The notes beneath the pieces were generated by a model, which saw only the letters and a program-made list of their open reading frames with translations, made no database searches and was not told the origin of the DNA. The translations under genes were made by a program, and so were the position numbers. Below are positions 1 to 12,599 of a stretch of DNA of 64,000 bases, one piece after another (the stretch's first letter is position 1; each line of letters starts with the position of its first letter). Source of the stretch: Myotis daubentonii (taxonomy: Eukaryota > Chordata > Mammalia > Chiroptera > Vespertilionidae); assembly GCF_963259705.1 (NCBI RefSeq), contig NC_081844.1, positions 45,956,001 through 46,020,000 of the forward strand, given 5' to 3'.

Positions 1-2332
1 ACAATTCAAGCAACGCATAAAAAACATAATCAGCACTGATAAAACAGTAAACTAAGAAACACCTTTCCCTTAGAACAAAATAAACAAACAAAAAGTTGCC
101 TGCATTATTTGTATTATTATTATTACCAAAAAATAACACACATATTTTGCTATAATATACTTATAATGGGTTTAAAATATTAGCCAACCACCATTATACG
201 TATAATAGGAACCGATTCATCAATAGAATCAAAGATGTTCACCTAATCACAAAACATTATAATTAAAATTTTAACAGAATCTGTAACTAAGTTATGGCAT
301 ATCCATGTATTGGAATATGATGACACCAATTAAAACGCGAAAATTTAATGACATGGGGAAAATGACCATCATGCAACATTAATAGCAAAATGCAAGAAAA
401 AGCTTTAATAGTATTAGACCAAATTTATAAGCGGCATGTGAGAGGATTATATTGAAATTAGGTAAATATGTTATTAAATTAAAGTCAATAAAAACCTCAA
501 AATTTCCACTTTGTGATAGACTTTATCAAGGGAGGCTTTTCATGCTGTTGTCACAAAGGCTCCATATGCTGGACAATGAAATCTCACATGCGAATTCTGT
601 GTTTGAATGGTTTGAAGGAAGTGTGTGTACCAAACTCTAAGTTAAAAAATGTAGTAACAGCAGGGATGCAACTTACTACGAATTTAGAAAACTGTGGGGG
701 TCATGTTCCAGGCAAGAATTATTTTCCTATTTTATTCTATTTGGAATCTGGACTATGTTGCCAGAGCCATATGGTTTTTCTCTGAGCACATGATGAGGGT
801 TGCTTTCTTAGGATTTGGGCAGGCTGGAAGGAAAGGGAATCAACATGCAGAAATTAGGTGGTCGCAATGTTGGAGGTGAGTCCAAAAGTGACCAGAGGTT
901 AATGTGCTTAAGCTTTTGTTGCACTCTCTGTCATCTCTCCCATAATTTCATCAAAAAGGTTCTGTTTTCTTTCTCAGTAATTATCACTGACATACATCTG
1001 GCAACTTAATCCATGAGAATCTTCCTGGAGTTCTGTAAGTCAAATTCACCTTCCATTGAAGCATTCTTGAACTTTACATCTTAGATGTAGTTGGGCTGCT
1101 AGCCTGATTCCCACGGGCTCTGATTTGTAGGGACTGCTTTCACTGGAACTAAAAATACAAGCTAATGACTGTGGTGCAGATAAAAGAGAGGATCTCTAAG
1201 TAAAACATCCCACTTCCCGCTGTGTGGCCTTTGCTGACATACCAAGTCGACTGTGTGCTTCAAGCACAGGTTCAGGCTGATTCCTATCGCTATTCAGAAA
1301 TTTAGAATTTTAGAAATCATTACCACATTGTTTGCCTTCTAGTCCCTTCTATATATGGTGTCACCATTTCTTAACCTTTTGGGATGAAGTCCTTTGACAG
1401 TGTTAGGGAAGTGCCAGCATTTGTGTTTACAGAATGTCCACTTACAGCATCATAAAGTTCACAGATAATTTCAAGCACATCTATAGGCCTCAGTCTGAGA
1501 GCTCTTGTTCTAAGATAAGTACTAATATGCATAAGCAGATTTCTGTAGCAGGGATTTTAGAAGGGGGGCACATTCTAATTGACAGCCATGCTGATTTTCT
1601 GAGAAAATTTTATAATGGAACCCTGTTTTTCCATTCATTTACAATGCAATTTCAGAGATGCCTCTCTAACTTGTTTTTATGGAATGATAAAATACAATGG
1701 TACCTAGCCATAGCATCCCTGAAACAGTAACTTTCCAATATCACATTATCAATAAACAATAAACCCTGAAATAAAAAGACCGGTTGAGATGCAGGAAATT
1801 TATATCAATGGAGAAATTATCCATGGATTTTTTAAAAAATGAGTCTGTTCATTTTTCACCTTTGTAGTTCTTAGGAAATCTATCTCAAAATACATCTGGA
1901 TAGAGATAACTTTTACAAGTGTTGGAAGGGATCTCTGGCAGGTGATTTGGCAACACTGCTGAATAGCTGCAATGGGAGAGAGCAGGAAATTTAATAGAAT
2001 ACTTTGGAAGTATAGGTATGGCTTAGAACAAACTTCAGTGGAGCAAGTGCCTGGGAACACAGTATCTTAAGGATGGAAACATCTATACATGAATGCACAG
2101 AATGTAGCCAATAAACAAAATGAGGATTGATATAGTGAAGGATTGAGAAACAATTTTATGTCCATGACAAAAAAACGAGTACAATGATACTGATGAGAGA
2201 GCATGGAAGTGCAAGGTAAATTTTGATTAAAGAGGCAAAAGAGAAGGGGAGTATTTGGAAAAGTAAAAGAAGATCAGAAGGAACAGGCTGCATGCTGTAG
2301 ATGGCTGAGCTATCTAAGGGGTCTGGAAATGT
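1..2332. other. Intergenic, nothing recognised
   Basis: This is AT-rich single-copy-looking DNA downstream of PDGFC. Short open frames (for example 1434-1730 and 1800-2060) show no family resemblance and no splice or start context. I recognise no repeat in it. Confidence 0.6.
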
Positions 2333-2603
2333 CTCCCCTTTTTTTGTTGTTGCTAATCCTCACCAAAAGATATTTTTTCTATTGATTTTTAGAGAGAGTA
2401 GAAGGGAGGAGGAGAGACACACAGAGAGAAACATCTATGTGAGAGAGATACATTGATTGGTTGCTTCCTGCATGCAGCCCTGTTGGACTGGGGATCGGGG
2501 ATTGAGCCTGCATCCGAGGTACAAGCTCTTGAGCAAAATCAAACCCGGGACTCTTCAGGAACTAGTGCCGATGCCCTATCCACTGAGCCAAATCAGCTAG
2601 GGA
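2333..2603 (-). mobile_element. Ves SINE, antisense
   Basis: A tRNA-derived Ves SINE lies in reverse orientation. The tRNA-like head is at the right (TATCCACTGAGCCAAA, the reverse of a box A region), with a GA-rich middle and a tail beginning GTTGTTGCTAATCCTCACC. It is flanked by a direct repeat TGGAAATGT at 2324-2332 and 2604-2612. The TTGTTGTTAATCCTCACC-type tail marks the same subgroup as the copies at 10294 and 40147. Confidence 0.9.
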
Positions 2604-2939
2604 TGGAAATGTTTTCCTTATGGAGATTCTAAACGGGCACTGGGACAAAGCATCATATTTGAGCAGGATCTGAATTTACACACACACTTACCGAGTACCT
2701 CATTACTAGCTGCAAGCGTTATACCTAAAGTTAGACCAGCGCCTCCTTGAGGTTGGCCACAATCCAGTAAGGGGAGAATAAGTCTAACATCATAGTTGCA
2801 GGTGCCTATGAGGCATAGATGATTAGCAACACCTATTTTGTACCAATCACTTTGCTTCAGACTTTACTTCTGAAGTATATGTATGGCTTAGAGCCATGGT
2901 CCTCTGATCTCTGCATTCCACTTGAGAAAGGGGTGGGGG

Positions 2940-3045
2940 GGAGATCACAATGAATGATACATGGCCAAAAGTCATGCAGTTAGTGCCAGAACTGAGAGTT
3001 GACTCCAAGGTCCTGCAAAACAGCACGACTGTTGTATAAGGCCAT
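2940..3045 (-). repeat. MIR-like fragment
   Basis: The segment around CATGCAGTTAGTGCCAGAAC followed by AGTTGACTCCAAGGTCCTG follows the reverse of the MIR core. It is short and diverged. Confidence 0.45.
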
Positions 3046-3810
3046 GTATGGAGCATACACTCAAGAGAAGCATTAAACATCTGTGAAAGCATTGCAGGAG
3101 TCTGGGAGGATGAATAATCGGTTTTTGCAAGCAAAGAAAAGAGGAGACTCAGTACTAAGATGAGGCAATGCATGGTGGGGGAAAAAAGCAACTGAAAGAC
3201 TACGCTCAGTAGAGTGTCAGGACCAGGATCACCGTAAAGCTGTGTGAACTTCATTGTGTGATGTGACATAGGAGAGTTTTGAGGAAGGGAGCGATATGTG
3301 TTTCAGATGCATCTTTGTAGAAATAAGTCTTTTGTGTGTTTGGTGCAAGAAGGGGCTACTAAATGGGCAGAGATAGTACAGAGAGTAAAAATGGGCAAGA
3401 GGAAAGATCAGATGGGTTAAGAAATTGATCATTAAGCTTGAGAGACAGTGCTGGTCTAAACTGAGACAGTGAAAGTGGGGACAGAAAGGGTCGATTCAAC
3501 AATAAAATTGGCAGTGTTAGATGGTTGATAGATGTACAATGGGGTGGGAGATGGAGTTTCAGGATCATCCCCAAGTTACTAACTTGATAAATACCATTAA
3601 CTAACAGAAGGTGTGAGAGAGACAGTAGGTAGGGTAAATTCTATTTGATTTATTACTTATAGAGCATTCAGGTAGATATTCAGTTGAACTGAGCTGGCTT
3701 GGAGTTATGGAGTGTGACATGACCAGCCTGTGAGTGGTAGTTGAAGTCATGGAAGTACAGGGGTTGAGTCAGGGAAGAGCCAAGGGTAGGTAGACAGAAA
3801 TCAGCACAGG
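3046..3810 (-). mobile_element. L2 LINE fragment, antisense
   Basis: The plus strand follows the reverse complement of L2, with recognisable blocks such as GGAGAGTTTTGAGGAAGGGA and the one near 3650-3720. It is an ancient, heavily diverged LINE. Open frames on the minus strand here (2847-3574) are remnants of its reverse-transcriptase region with no intact protein. Confidence 0.6.
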
Positions 3811-4029
3811 AGACTGACATGCAATGTTCAGATCATAGGAGAGAATCAAGAGTCAAGGCAATCTTGGTAACAAAAAAACGAAATAGCTTCAAGAAAGGGT
3901 GCCCAGCAGAAGCACACGTATATACAGACAGCTATTCAATGTACTATCATACATTCCTTTTTCAGAGTCAGTTTTGTCATCAAAGGAGTTCAGAAGTTCT
4001 GGCTTGTAAAATAGCTAGTGGTTGTCATT

Positions 4030-4075
4030 GACTGTAAGCTCCTTGTACACCAGCACTTGGCTAACTATATTATAT
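4030..4075 (+). repeat. L2/MIR 3' tail fragment
   Basis: GACTGTAAGCTCCTTGTACA resembles the conserved L2 3' region. The piece is very short. Confidence 0.35.
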
Positions 4076-4225
4076 CAGTGTTTCTCAGACGTTACCGAGG
4101 ACATGAATCATTAGGAGGCTTGATAAATACAGATTCCAATTCGGGTAGTCTGTGATGGGGCCCAAAGTTCTGCACGTCTAACAAACTCCAGGTAATGCTG
4201 ATACTAGTGTGTCAACCTCACTTTG
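4076..4225 (+). mobile_element. MER5A-type hAT-Charlie relic
   Basis: The left end AGTGTTTCTCAGACGTTACC, the GGGGCCCAAAGTTCTGC block and the AACAAACTCCAGGTAATGCT block follow the MER5A consensus order. It is an old non-autonomous hAT element with a poorly preserved right end. Confidence 0.65.
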
Positions 4226-4239
4226 ATTATCAGGTGCTA

Positions 4240-6320
4240 GACCTGCTAATGAATGCAACCATAGGGGGCTTTCATAGGAGCAGTTCATCCAGGTCAAAGG
4301 AGGCTCTAGTCTCAGCGCCCTTCGTGATCTGTGATGCAATTTCAGGTGACATGGTCAGCACACAGAACACAATAACCAAGCCCTGGCACGAGAGGTATGG
4401 GATGAGCACCGGTAAGCTTTGCTTGCAGAAGGCAACATATAGGAGGAGTGTTCAGTTGTCTTTTAATATTTGAAGAAGATAATCTTAACTGCTGCACAGG
4501 TCAGAACCTGGACTACCGAAGGGAAGTTCTGGGAAGGCAGATGTGTTTTTTGAACTGTTCGACAGAATCCCAACTCAGGGAGTAGTGTCTTCCCTCTCTG
4601 TGAATGTTTTCAAACTAAGCTTTAGAAGTAAGTGCTGGGAGAAATCTTAGAGATCACGTAGTCTAAACTATTCACTGATTTAACACATGAAGAAAAGAGG
4701 TAGAAGTTTATAGGTAACACTCAGGTTATACTGTAAATCTGGTTTTGGCATTAAAGACTTGACAACTGTCATTTTAAAATCCAATTAACCTTTACATTCA
4801 AAATCTGGAGTCATTATATACAAATTTTAATTCTGGGGGTGGATTTTATGGTCAACTTGTTAAGCAAACAAAAAAGAAATTTAGTGTCACCCCCTCCCCT
4901 TTCCCCAGGGGTGGGTTTTTGAGACATATTAGGTAGGGATTTGCATCTATAATAATATTAGGACACTATCGAGGACTTAACCATAGATTTCACATGATTA
5001 AATAGCTGCAAATTATTACCTAGAGAAGTAATTTGGATATTGGCTTAACATTTATTTATGCAAAGTTCTTTTTGAGCAATCACTGGATGTGAGATCTTAG
5101 GCTAGTTATGAATGAATTTAATCCTAAGGCACAACTGTGGAATTGAGGACTACCTGGGAAACCTGAGGAGGAGAGGAGCTGGGCTGAAATGTTCAAGCCT
5201 TCCCTTGTCAGAGTATTTAACTATCTTTGAACCTGAAGCTGATCAGTGGTAATGGCAAGGTGGCGGACAAGTTGACCCATTATCCTCAATGTGATTAATG
5301 GAAAAAGTTAGTTTGGGGATGGAGGGTAGAGGATTTCATAACCTGTTTTGATTCCAGGATTTGGCTGGGTACCCATGATCTAGGTTTTCCAAAATATATA
5401 TTGGGAAACACCTTTGATACACTCCAAGACAAAAAATAAAGCTTGCTTCATAGAAAGAACTTAGGCTTGGTTTATCCGTAGGCTAATCTTAAAAGCAGAT
5501 GCATGAGCATGCAAAATACTTTGACTTCTCCCTTGAAAAGAAACCAAATATGAACCTCATGATTTTCTTCATGTGTGTGATGTTGAACAATTATTCAGTC
5601 ATGTCACATTCCCACTTCCTGACTCAATCTCCAGCTGCAAAAATTGAGATTAAAAACTTCCCACAAAAGTAATCATTACAAAGGCTTTAAATATCTTTGG
5701 GAAAACGACAGTTTAAAAACAAATCACTATGATTTATTACCATACCAATTAAAACTGCAACAAGACTTAAGTCTTGTTAAAAACAGTTTATATGCCTTTA
5801 TTCCACAATGATGACACAATAAACAGATACGTCTTATGTAATACAGTAAGCTTTTGATTTAGTAAAGCATTCACATTAAGCCATCAAAATAGATAATGGT
5901 AATCAAAATTCATTGGTTGAATTATCGTGTCTTCCAGAAGACTTCAAAAGATATTCAACATCAAATTGGTCAATTTAAGCTGCTTCAATTTATACTTTTT
6001 GCTTAACATTCGTTTCTTCTCACAGTGGTAAAGCCCAGTAGCCGCTCAGCCTCCAGGATTCTGATGAGCTAAGCTGAAACAAGTACACTCCGCCCTCTCC
6101 CTAGTTTCTGTTCACATTCTATAAACCAAGTTTTCAGATCACAGCTTTAGGACAGAAAACAAAGCACATCAAACTCTAGTCAATAAATTATTCATGCAAT
6201 TCCTGCTCTCCTTGTAATAGATACATATACATGCAGTTGCTGATCGGTGAATAATCATTTGAAAAATTAAGACTGCTGGTCTGGAAATTTGGAAGATAAC
6301 CAGTACCATAGGTATTATCT
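4240..6320. other. Intergenic, almost nothing recognised
   Basis: A possible diverged MIR-like core lies at about 4630-4760. Otherwise this is AT-rich sequence without coding or repeat signals that I can support. Confidence 0.5.
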
Positions 6321-6344
6321 TAAAAAAAAAAAAAAAAAGCATCT

Positions 6345-6575
6345 GGCCCGGCCAGCATGGCTCAGTGGTTGAGTGCCAACCTATGAACCAGGAGGTCTCT
6401 GTTCAATTCCCAGTTGGGACACATGCCTGGGTTGAAGGCTCAGTCTCCCCAGTGGGGTGTGCAAGAGGCAGCCGATCCATGATTCTTTCTGATCATTGAT
6501 GTTTTTATCTCTCTCTCCCTCTCCCTTTCTGTCTGAAACCAATAAAAATATATTTTAAAAAAGAAAAAATATATC
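6345..6575 (+). mobile_element. Ves SINE, sense
   Basis: The head reads GGCCCGGCCAGCATGGCTCA, a tRNA-type box A. It is followed by GTTCAATTCCC (box B), a pyrimidine-rich body and an AATAAAAATATATTTT tail. A poly(A) tract lies just upstream at 6321-6338. The target duplication is not clear. Confidence 0.9.
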
Positions 6576-8165
6576 TGGATGAGGAGATACTGCTTTTATT
6601 CCTTGTTCAAATCAAATATGAAACAATAGGAATACCTCTTATTTTTTAGATTTTGGAGGGGATTGCTTCTCAAAATCTTCCTATTGCCTCTTATTAAATA
6701 CATAGACATTTAGTTACATCAGAAACTAAGCTATTTCATACAAAAATATTTTGTATACATCTGTCTATCTGAGGATATCATTGGAGCTAGTTGTTTGTCA
6801 GTAAGTCCATCAAGAACTTCTTTGAATAACTATTAAACTGATTTTTTTTTCTGTGATGTCTCTTGGTTAACAGGAAATGCAAATACTGTTTGGTGGGCTG
6901 TCATAAATTTGATTTATATTGGAGGTATCACTTAAGGGACTAATACTTAGCTCTTTAAACAGAGTTAAATTTTAGTAAATTATTTCATTATTAAATGAAT
7001 TTAAGATGATTACAAGACCTATAATAATTTTATTTTTCCAAAGCAGGAGATTAAAAAACAAAATTGTTTTAAATTTAGTTTAAAAAATTATTGTACTTTC
7101 TACCTGAGTTTGTGGAAACGTTTATCTCACAACAAATGAGAACTGGTGAGATCTAAGCTTTCTTTAAAAGTGGGCAGACTATCTGTAACCCACCCAGTAC
7201 TGAGTAGTGTTAATAACATTTTACATGAAATCTGTAGCAAGATGGAATGAACTCATTTATAGCACCATATAATATTTAGTTTGTAAGTCTAAAAATGGAC
7301 ATAGCTTACTTCAGTAGCAAAATATAAAAATGTATGCAACATTTAAATTATTGTTAGAATCATAAAAAATTATAATATTAAAATGGTTTCTGTTTTCAGG
7401 ATAAAACAGAGAAGGAGAGCTAGGTCACAGGAGCAAAATTCCAACACACAGTTCATGGGCTAATAGCATCTGATGGAAAAGGCACACCTTATGCTTTACA
7501 AATAAAAGAGTAGCTCAGCATGAAGCCCAGGATCATTCTCATTCCTTTTATAATACTGACATGAAATCCTAAGTCCCCTCACTAACATGGCTAACTTTGA
7601 AGAGAGGCAGTCAGAGGAGATACCATTAGTTTTTTTCTGCTGTGTGTAGAAGGGCAAGGGATATGGTTTCTGGGCAGATTCCGATGAAACATGGAAATTA
7701 AAAAGTGGGGACTGATGCCCTCAAATGAAAGCATAGCCTCAAGGCCTTCAGGCTGAGTTATGAGTCAGATCTGAAACCTATTTCATCTGCCCTCTTTCCC
7801 CACTTCATGAAGAATAGATGCATGCTTCTACCAGAGTGAATCCCAGCAAAAGATAGCTTACAGGAGAGCCAAGCAGAATTCTTTCATCAAAGGTGGAACA
7901 TTCCTGCAAGTGCTCTCAATCCCCTTTCTCCAAAGAAACAGAAAAATAAACAGAATGTAACATGTAATCCTTACACTGTAGTTCCCTTTGGCAAACAAGT
8001 TTTAGAGAAGTAAAAAGGCAAATCAAGAATTCACCTTTCCCACATCAGAGTAAACGGTGGCGGAGTACACAGTAGCCTGGACACAAACCCTGCATTATGG
8101 AAATGAGCAGAAAAAAAATTGTAAGCATGGGAATTGTGCAAATAACCTATGTTAAAAAAAGAAAA
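6576..8165. other. Intergenic, nothing recognised
   Basis: AT-rich DNA with no open frame of note, no RNA gene and no repeat that I can name. Confidence 0.5.
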
Positions 8166-8169
8166 AGGA

Positions 8170-8170
<1 letters not shown>

Positions 8171-8224
<54 letters not shown>
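8171..8224. repeat. (GA)n microsatellite
   Basis: An almost pure GA run of about 43 bases with imperfect purine-rich flanks. It creates an artificial serine/leucine-rich reading frame on the minus strand. Confidence 0.95.
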
Positions 8225-8226
<2 letters not shown>

Positions 8227-8524
8227 ACAAAGTTTGGAAAGAAAAATAACCTACAGAAGAAAATTACCCAATGCACTTAATTTAATGTTTTTTAAAACAA
8301 ACAATAAATAATATAATAAACAACATTGAGGATGATTTTTGAAAAGATGGGCGAAATTTTCTGAGAGCTAATTCCCTCTTTTTTTTCTTAAAAGTAAATC
8401 AATACTATACACGTTCCAAGTAAAGTGAAAAGTTTCACTAAAGAGGCATGATAGGACCTCATTTTAAATTAAATAATACCTATTAGTCAACCACTGCCAA
8501 ATAATTCTGCATAGCAAACACCCA

Positions 8525-8760
8525 CAAAATCACAGGATCTTACAACATGCATCATTCATTGCTCACCCAACCTTCTGTGGGTTGCCTGGACTCAACGGGA
8601 CTTGACTCCATGGCATTATTGGGTTCAGATTTGCAGCAGGTGTCTTCTGGGACCAGTGAGCATTCTGCAGCATGTTCTTCACATAGTGATGGCAGGAGTC
8701 AAAGGGGGCAAACCCAACTATGCAAGCACTTCAGAAGCCTTAGCTCACTTTTCAGTTGAG
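8525..8760 (+). repeat. Ancient interspersed repeat, family unresolved
   Basis: The pattern of a CTCACCC block, TTCTGTGGGTTGCCTGGACT and a GCATGTTCTTCACATAGTGA block resembles old mammalian LTR or DNA-element consensus sequences. I cannot name the family. Confidence 0.35.
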
Positions 8761-8764
8761 TTAA

Positions 8765-9440
8765 TTACCTTTTTATTGTTGATTTATAAGAGTTCTTTAT
8801 ATAATGTAGATACAAGACTGTAATTAGATATATGAACAGCAAATATTTCCCCCCATTATGTGGGTTATCTATTTAATTTTCTTGATAGTGTCCTTGAAAC
8901 ACACAAACTTTTAAGTTTGATACTGTCCGGTTTATTTTTTTTCTTTTGGCGTCATATCTGAGAAATATTGTCTAAATTAAGGTCATCAGAATTTTATCCT
9001 ACATGTCTTTTTAAGAGATCATGGTTTTATCTTTTACATTTATCTTTGAATTATTTTGTGTTAATTTTTGTATATGGTATGAGGAAACAGTCCAAATTTA
9101 TTTTTTTGCACATACAGTTGTCCTAGATACATTTTGAATATCCAGTTGTTGTAGCAACATTTGTTGAAAAGAATATTCTTTCACCAAGTGCATAAATGGA
9201 GGTTTTACTTCTGGACTCTCAATTCTATTCCATTGCTTTGTATGTTTAAACTCATAAAACTTATCATGCTATTTCTATGACTTAATAGTAAATTTTGATA
9301 TTGGGAATCATCCAATTTTGTCATTACTTTTCATAACTTTTTGGCTATTTTTGGCCCCCTGAATTTCCATATGAATTTTAAAAAGAGCTTTGTAATTTCT
9401 TCATTTAAAAATCAACTGGGATTGTATATATAATTTAAAA
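8765..9440 (-). mobile_element. Old L1 ORF2 fragment, antisense
   Basis: The plus strand shows the typical reverse of mammalian L1 ORF2: GTAGCAACATTTGTTGAAAA, then CTGGACTCTCAATTCTATTC, then TTTCCATATGAATTTTAAAA, in consensus order. It is truncated at both ends and multiply mutated. Confidence 0.85.
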
Positions 9441-9529
9441 ATAATTATTTATTAATTTTATAACATACACATCCCACCCTAATACTGAATCTCTTTCTTA
9501 AATTTTACATAGATTTATACTGAATAGAT

Positions 9530-9790
9530 TTACCATAATGGCTTAGCAGTTATGAAAGAAATTGGATTTGGTGTAGGTAGCTCTGAATGCTCAGGCAGAG
9601 CACAAAAGCATGTAATTAACAATGTAATAGACAGGAAAGGAAATGGTTGAAATAGGTAAGTGTAGGAACAGTGCTCCAAAAAAAGAACATAGCATGTGCT
9701 GACACAGGGATGCGTGGGAATTCTGTACCGTGTTTTCAGGAAGCTGTGAGTACTCACTAGAACTCTATGTTAGGTTTGATGATACAAAGT
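9530..9790 (-). mobile_element. L2 LINE fragment, antisense
   Basis: The segment around ACATAGCATGTGCTGACACA and CAGGAAGCTGTGAGTACTCA follows the reverse L2 3' region. A paralogous stretch recurs at 10750-10870. Confidence 0.5.
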
Positions 9791-10139
9791 GAGTCAAGAA
9801 GTAAACGATGAGGAGATTATGAATCACAATTACTCATATGTCTATATGTTCACATTTTAAAGACTTTCAAATTCTATCTCAGAAAATGTAATCATACTAG
9901 TAAATAAGTATCCAAAATCTGAATAATACTAGAATGAATTAGTAAATCTCTTTAACTCTGAAAAGAAGTGATATATGAGATATGGTTGGTAAGAAAATCA
10001 TTACATGGAAAACCAAACATTTAGTTTCAAAGCATTGTGAGAGAGGGGGAAATGGTGTCACATTACAAGGAACAGATATTTTTATCCTGTTGGTAGGTGC
10101 CCCAACATAACCAGTAGACTGAACTGATTAGAACTAAAA

Positions 10140-10235
10140 AGTACCAGCTCCCATGGATTACCTCCTTCATTTTACAGATTAGGTAGCTGAAACTCAGAGA
10201 TATTTTGGAACTCCAGAGTTCCTGATGTCATATTC
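10140..10235 (-). repeat. MIR fragment
   Basis: CATTTTACAGATTAGGTAGC followed by TGAAACTCAGAGA is the well-known MIR core seen in reverse orientation. Confidence 0.65.
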
Positions 10236-10247
10236 GGTGAAAAAAAC

Positions 10248-10248
10248 C

Positions 10249-10282
<34 letters not shown>
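10248..10282. repeat. (TA)n microsatellite
   Basis: An alternating TA run abuts the tail side of the adjacent antisense Ves SINE and may have grown from that tail. Confidence 0.9.
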
Positions 10283-10283
<1 letters not shown>

Positions 10284-10516
10284 GTTGTCATTGTTGTTAA
10301 TCCTTACCCAAGGATATTTTTCCATTTATTTTTAGAGAGAGTGGACGGGAGGCAGAGAGACAGAGAGATACACATCAATTGGTTGCCTCCTGCACACACC
10401 CCAACCCGGGCCTGGGATTCAGCCTGCAACCGAGGTACATGCCCTTGACTGGAATTGAACTCGGGATCCTTCAGTTCACGAGCCAATGCTCTATCCACTG
10501 AGCAAAACCAGCTAGA
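10283..10516 (-). mobile_element. Ves SINE, antisense
   Basis: The tail side reads GTTGTTAATCCTTACCCAAG. The GA-rich body follows, then the reverse tRNA-like head TATCCACTGAGCAAAACCAG. It is the same subgroup as 2333-2603. Confidence 0.88.
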
Positions 10517-10589
10517 GCTGAGTGCTGTATGTTTTTTTTAAATCACTTATTTCATTAGACTAAAAGCCTAATGAGAAATCAAAATGAGG

Positions 10590-11185
10590 GCTGGTCATAC
10601 TGCAGTATGACAATATTTATGAGGGAAACATTCTTCTCGGAGCACAGGAGAAGTGCAGCCCACGGCTGTTGGCGGCAATTAAGGAAGAAAAGCTTCACTG
10701 AAGAGTGACCTTTCGGCTGAGACTTGGGAGAAATTACTGAGTAGCCACGTGTAGGAATAGGGACCCGAAGAGAATGCAGTATGTGTCCGCAGACATGTGA
10801 GGGAATGCAGGTGTTTTCAGGAAAACGCAAGGATCACCAGAGCTATAGATTAGGCTTGATGGTGGAAAATGAGCAGAAATGAGATGATGGATGTTGAGCG
10901 CCATGCAAAGAATTAAAATCCAGTCTTGTGGAGTTCCATTGTAAAATTTCCACTCAACTGACAACAATGGGATTTGTTTGAATGATCTTTCTGTTAGTGG
11001 TGCAGAGGGTGGATCAGAGGGGAGTGAGACGGGAGGCAGGAAATGTGGAAAAGGTTATTGCAGTAAAATGGGGCTGAGGCATGAGGGTCTAAATCAGCAC
11101 AGCAGCTACAGAAATGGAGAGATAGGCACCAACACAAGAGGAATTGAAAAGGCAAAGTTGATGGGTGGACTTACTGATTAATTAC
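10590..11185 (-). mobile_element. L2 LINE fragment, antisense
   Basis: The reverse L2 3' region is recognisable in CCTTTCGGCTGAGACTTGGG and in GTTATTGCAGTAAAATGGGG. It is heavily diverged, with no intact frame. Confidence 0.55.
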
Positions 11186-11189
11186 ATAT

Positions 11190-11857
11190 GACGCATAAAG
11201 GAAAAACAGAACGTAAAGCAAATGAGCTATTTTATTTTCATTTTTCTACTCCTTCCTATGAATGTAAAGGGTTATGATATTTATGAGTTTTAATGAGATT
11301 TATCAGAAGTAATTAAAATAGTTTTAAATATCACAATGCTTTTGGAGAAAAGGGTATTACATGATATTAAGTGTCTGATATTAAGTGATATTAAGTAAGA
11401 TTTGTATTTTCTCTCATTCCTTAAACCCAGCCACAAGTATAAAGAAATGGAGTCATGCTTTCGGTGTAGATTCTCATTACTGCTATTTATATCTTTTCAA
11501 AGTGCACATGATTATTAGATGAGAAAGGGGATGAGATGTGGAAATGAAAAATATAGACATAAAAGCCTGATATCTGCCAGTTAAGCTGCCTCTTTTATTT
11601 TATAAAATCACTAGGCAAAGCAGTTCATCCCTCAGGGATGAAGGCATATGTCACACATACAAAACAGTTTGAGGTAAATATAACTAATACTTTTTTGGGA
11701 TTCTGAGAAATTATAGTCACATGTGCCATTGATGGGAAATAAAATGCACAGTCAAAATTGTAAGTATTAAGTATTTATTATACCTCACACCTTTTTCACC
11801 CACTGACTGGCAAGAGTACGTGGCACTACTACCTTTATAGAATAATTTCCTTTGTCT
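11190..11857. other. Intergenic, nothing recognised
   Basis: AT-rich sequence with short internal echoes (GATATTAAGTG repeated at 11365-11397). No gene and no named repeat. Confidence 0.5.
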
Positions 11858-12582
11858 TTCAACATTTTATATGTAAACTAGGGGGCCAGTGCATGAATTT
11901 GTGCACCTTGAAAGGAACTGTGGGCTGTGAGGCTGCTGTGGGCCCAGGAGCAGTCTTGGCCCATCCTCCACACCCCCGCTCAGCCCCTCCCGCTGTGGCC
12001 CCCAGTTCCCTGTCTGCCAGCAGCCCCGCTACCGCCACTGCCACTCCCACATGCTGACGGTGCCAGCCCCGCTTGCACCTGCTGACTGCGTGGAGTGATT
12101 GGGGCTGGTGCCAGCAGGGGGTGTAAACGGGACTGGGGCTGTCAATGGGTGCAAGCAGAGGCTGCTGCCCCGATCCCCCCTCATGAGCAGAGGGAGGTGG
12201 AGAAGCCCTCAGGGGCGATCGGGACCAGCACCAGGCGCTGGCAATGGGTGTGAGTGGCATCTCTGGCACCGTCAGCAGGTGTGAGCAGGGCCATTGCCAG
12301 CAGCAGTTGAGGGTGGTGGCTTCCAGCCCTGATCACCCCTCAGGGGCATGGGGAGGTGGAGAAGCTGACACCCACTATGTTCTGTGTGCACGCCATGGTG
12401 GTCAGCACATGTCATAGAGACTAGTTGTTCGGTTGTTCCACTGTTTGGTCTGTTTGCCTATTAGCCTTTTATTATGTAGGATAAAATAAATATTAAAAAC
12501 AAACAGAAAGGAAAGATGTTCTATTCAACATTTTATATGTAAATAAAATAAATATTAAAAAAACAAAGGGAAAGATGTTTCA
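11858..12582. repeat. ~61-bp tandem duplication, first copy split by a Helitron
   Basis: Copy 1 is 11858-11877 joined to 12482-12522, and copy 2 is 12524 to about 12582. Both read TTCAACATTTTATATGTAAA then TAAAATAAATATTAAAAA and an AAAGATGTT end. Copy 2 is uninterrupted, so it records the sequence before the Helitron inserted. Confidence 0.9.
11878..12481 (-). mobile_element. HeliBat-type non-autonomous Helitron (604 bp)
   Basis: Read on the minus strand, it starts TCCTACATAATAAAAGGC and ends with a short hairpin (GTGCACAAATTCATGCAC) and then GGCCCCCTAG. The 5' flank is A and the 3' flank is T, the canonical Helitron target, with no target duplication. The interior is GC-rich and encodes no Rep/helicase, so mobilisation depended on an autonomous relative. 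The open frames on both strands (11859-12284) are by-products of GC richness. Confidence 0.93.
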
Positions 12583-12599
12583 TTCAAAAGTTGGAAATG

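Noticed and set aside
2847..3574. Chain of minus-strand frames up to 140 codons
   Set aside because: They coincide with a diverged antisense L2, where coding relics stay open by chance; no intact reverse-transcriptase motifs are seen.
6345..6420. tRNA gene candidate (box A and box B present)
   Set aside because: It is the tRNA-derived head of a Ves SINE: no cloverleaf 3' half, and it is followed by the SINE body and tail. The same holds for the other Ves heads.
8031..8276. 81-codon frame rich in serine and leucine
   Set aside because: It is produced by a GA microsatellite read on the minus strand.
11859..12284. Overlapping GC-rich open frames on both strands
   Set aside because: They fall within the non-autonomous Helitron, are proline/alanine/glycine-rich by composition and match no protein family.
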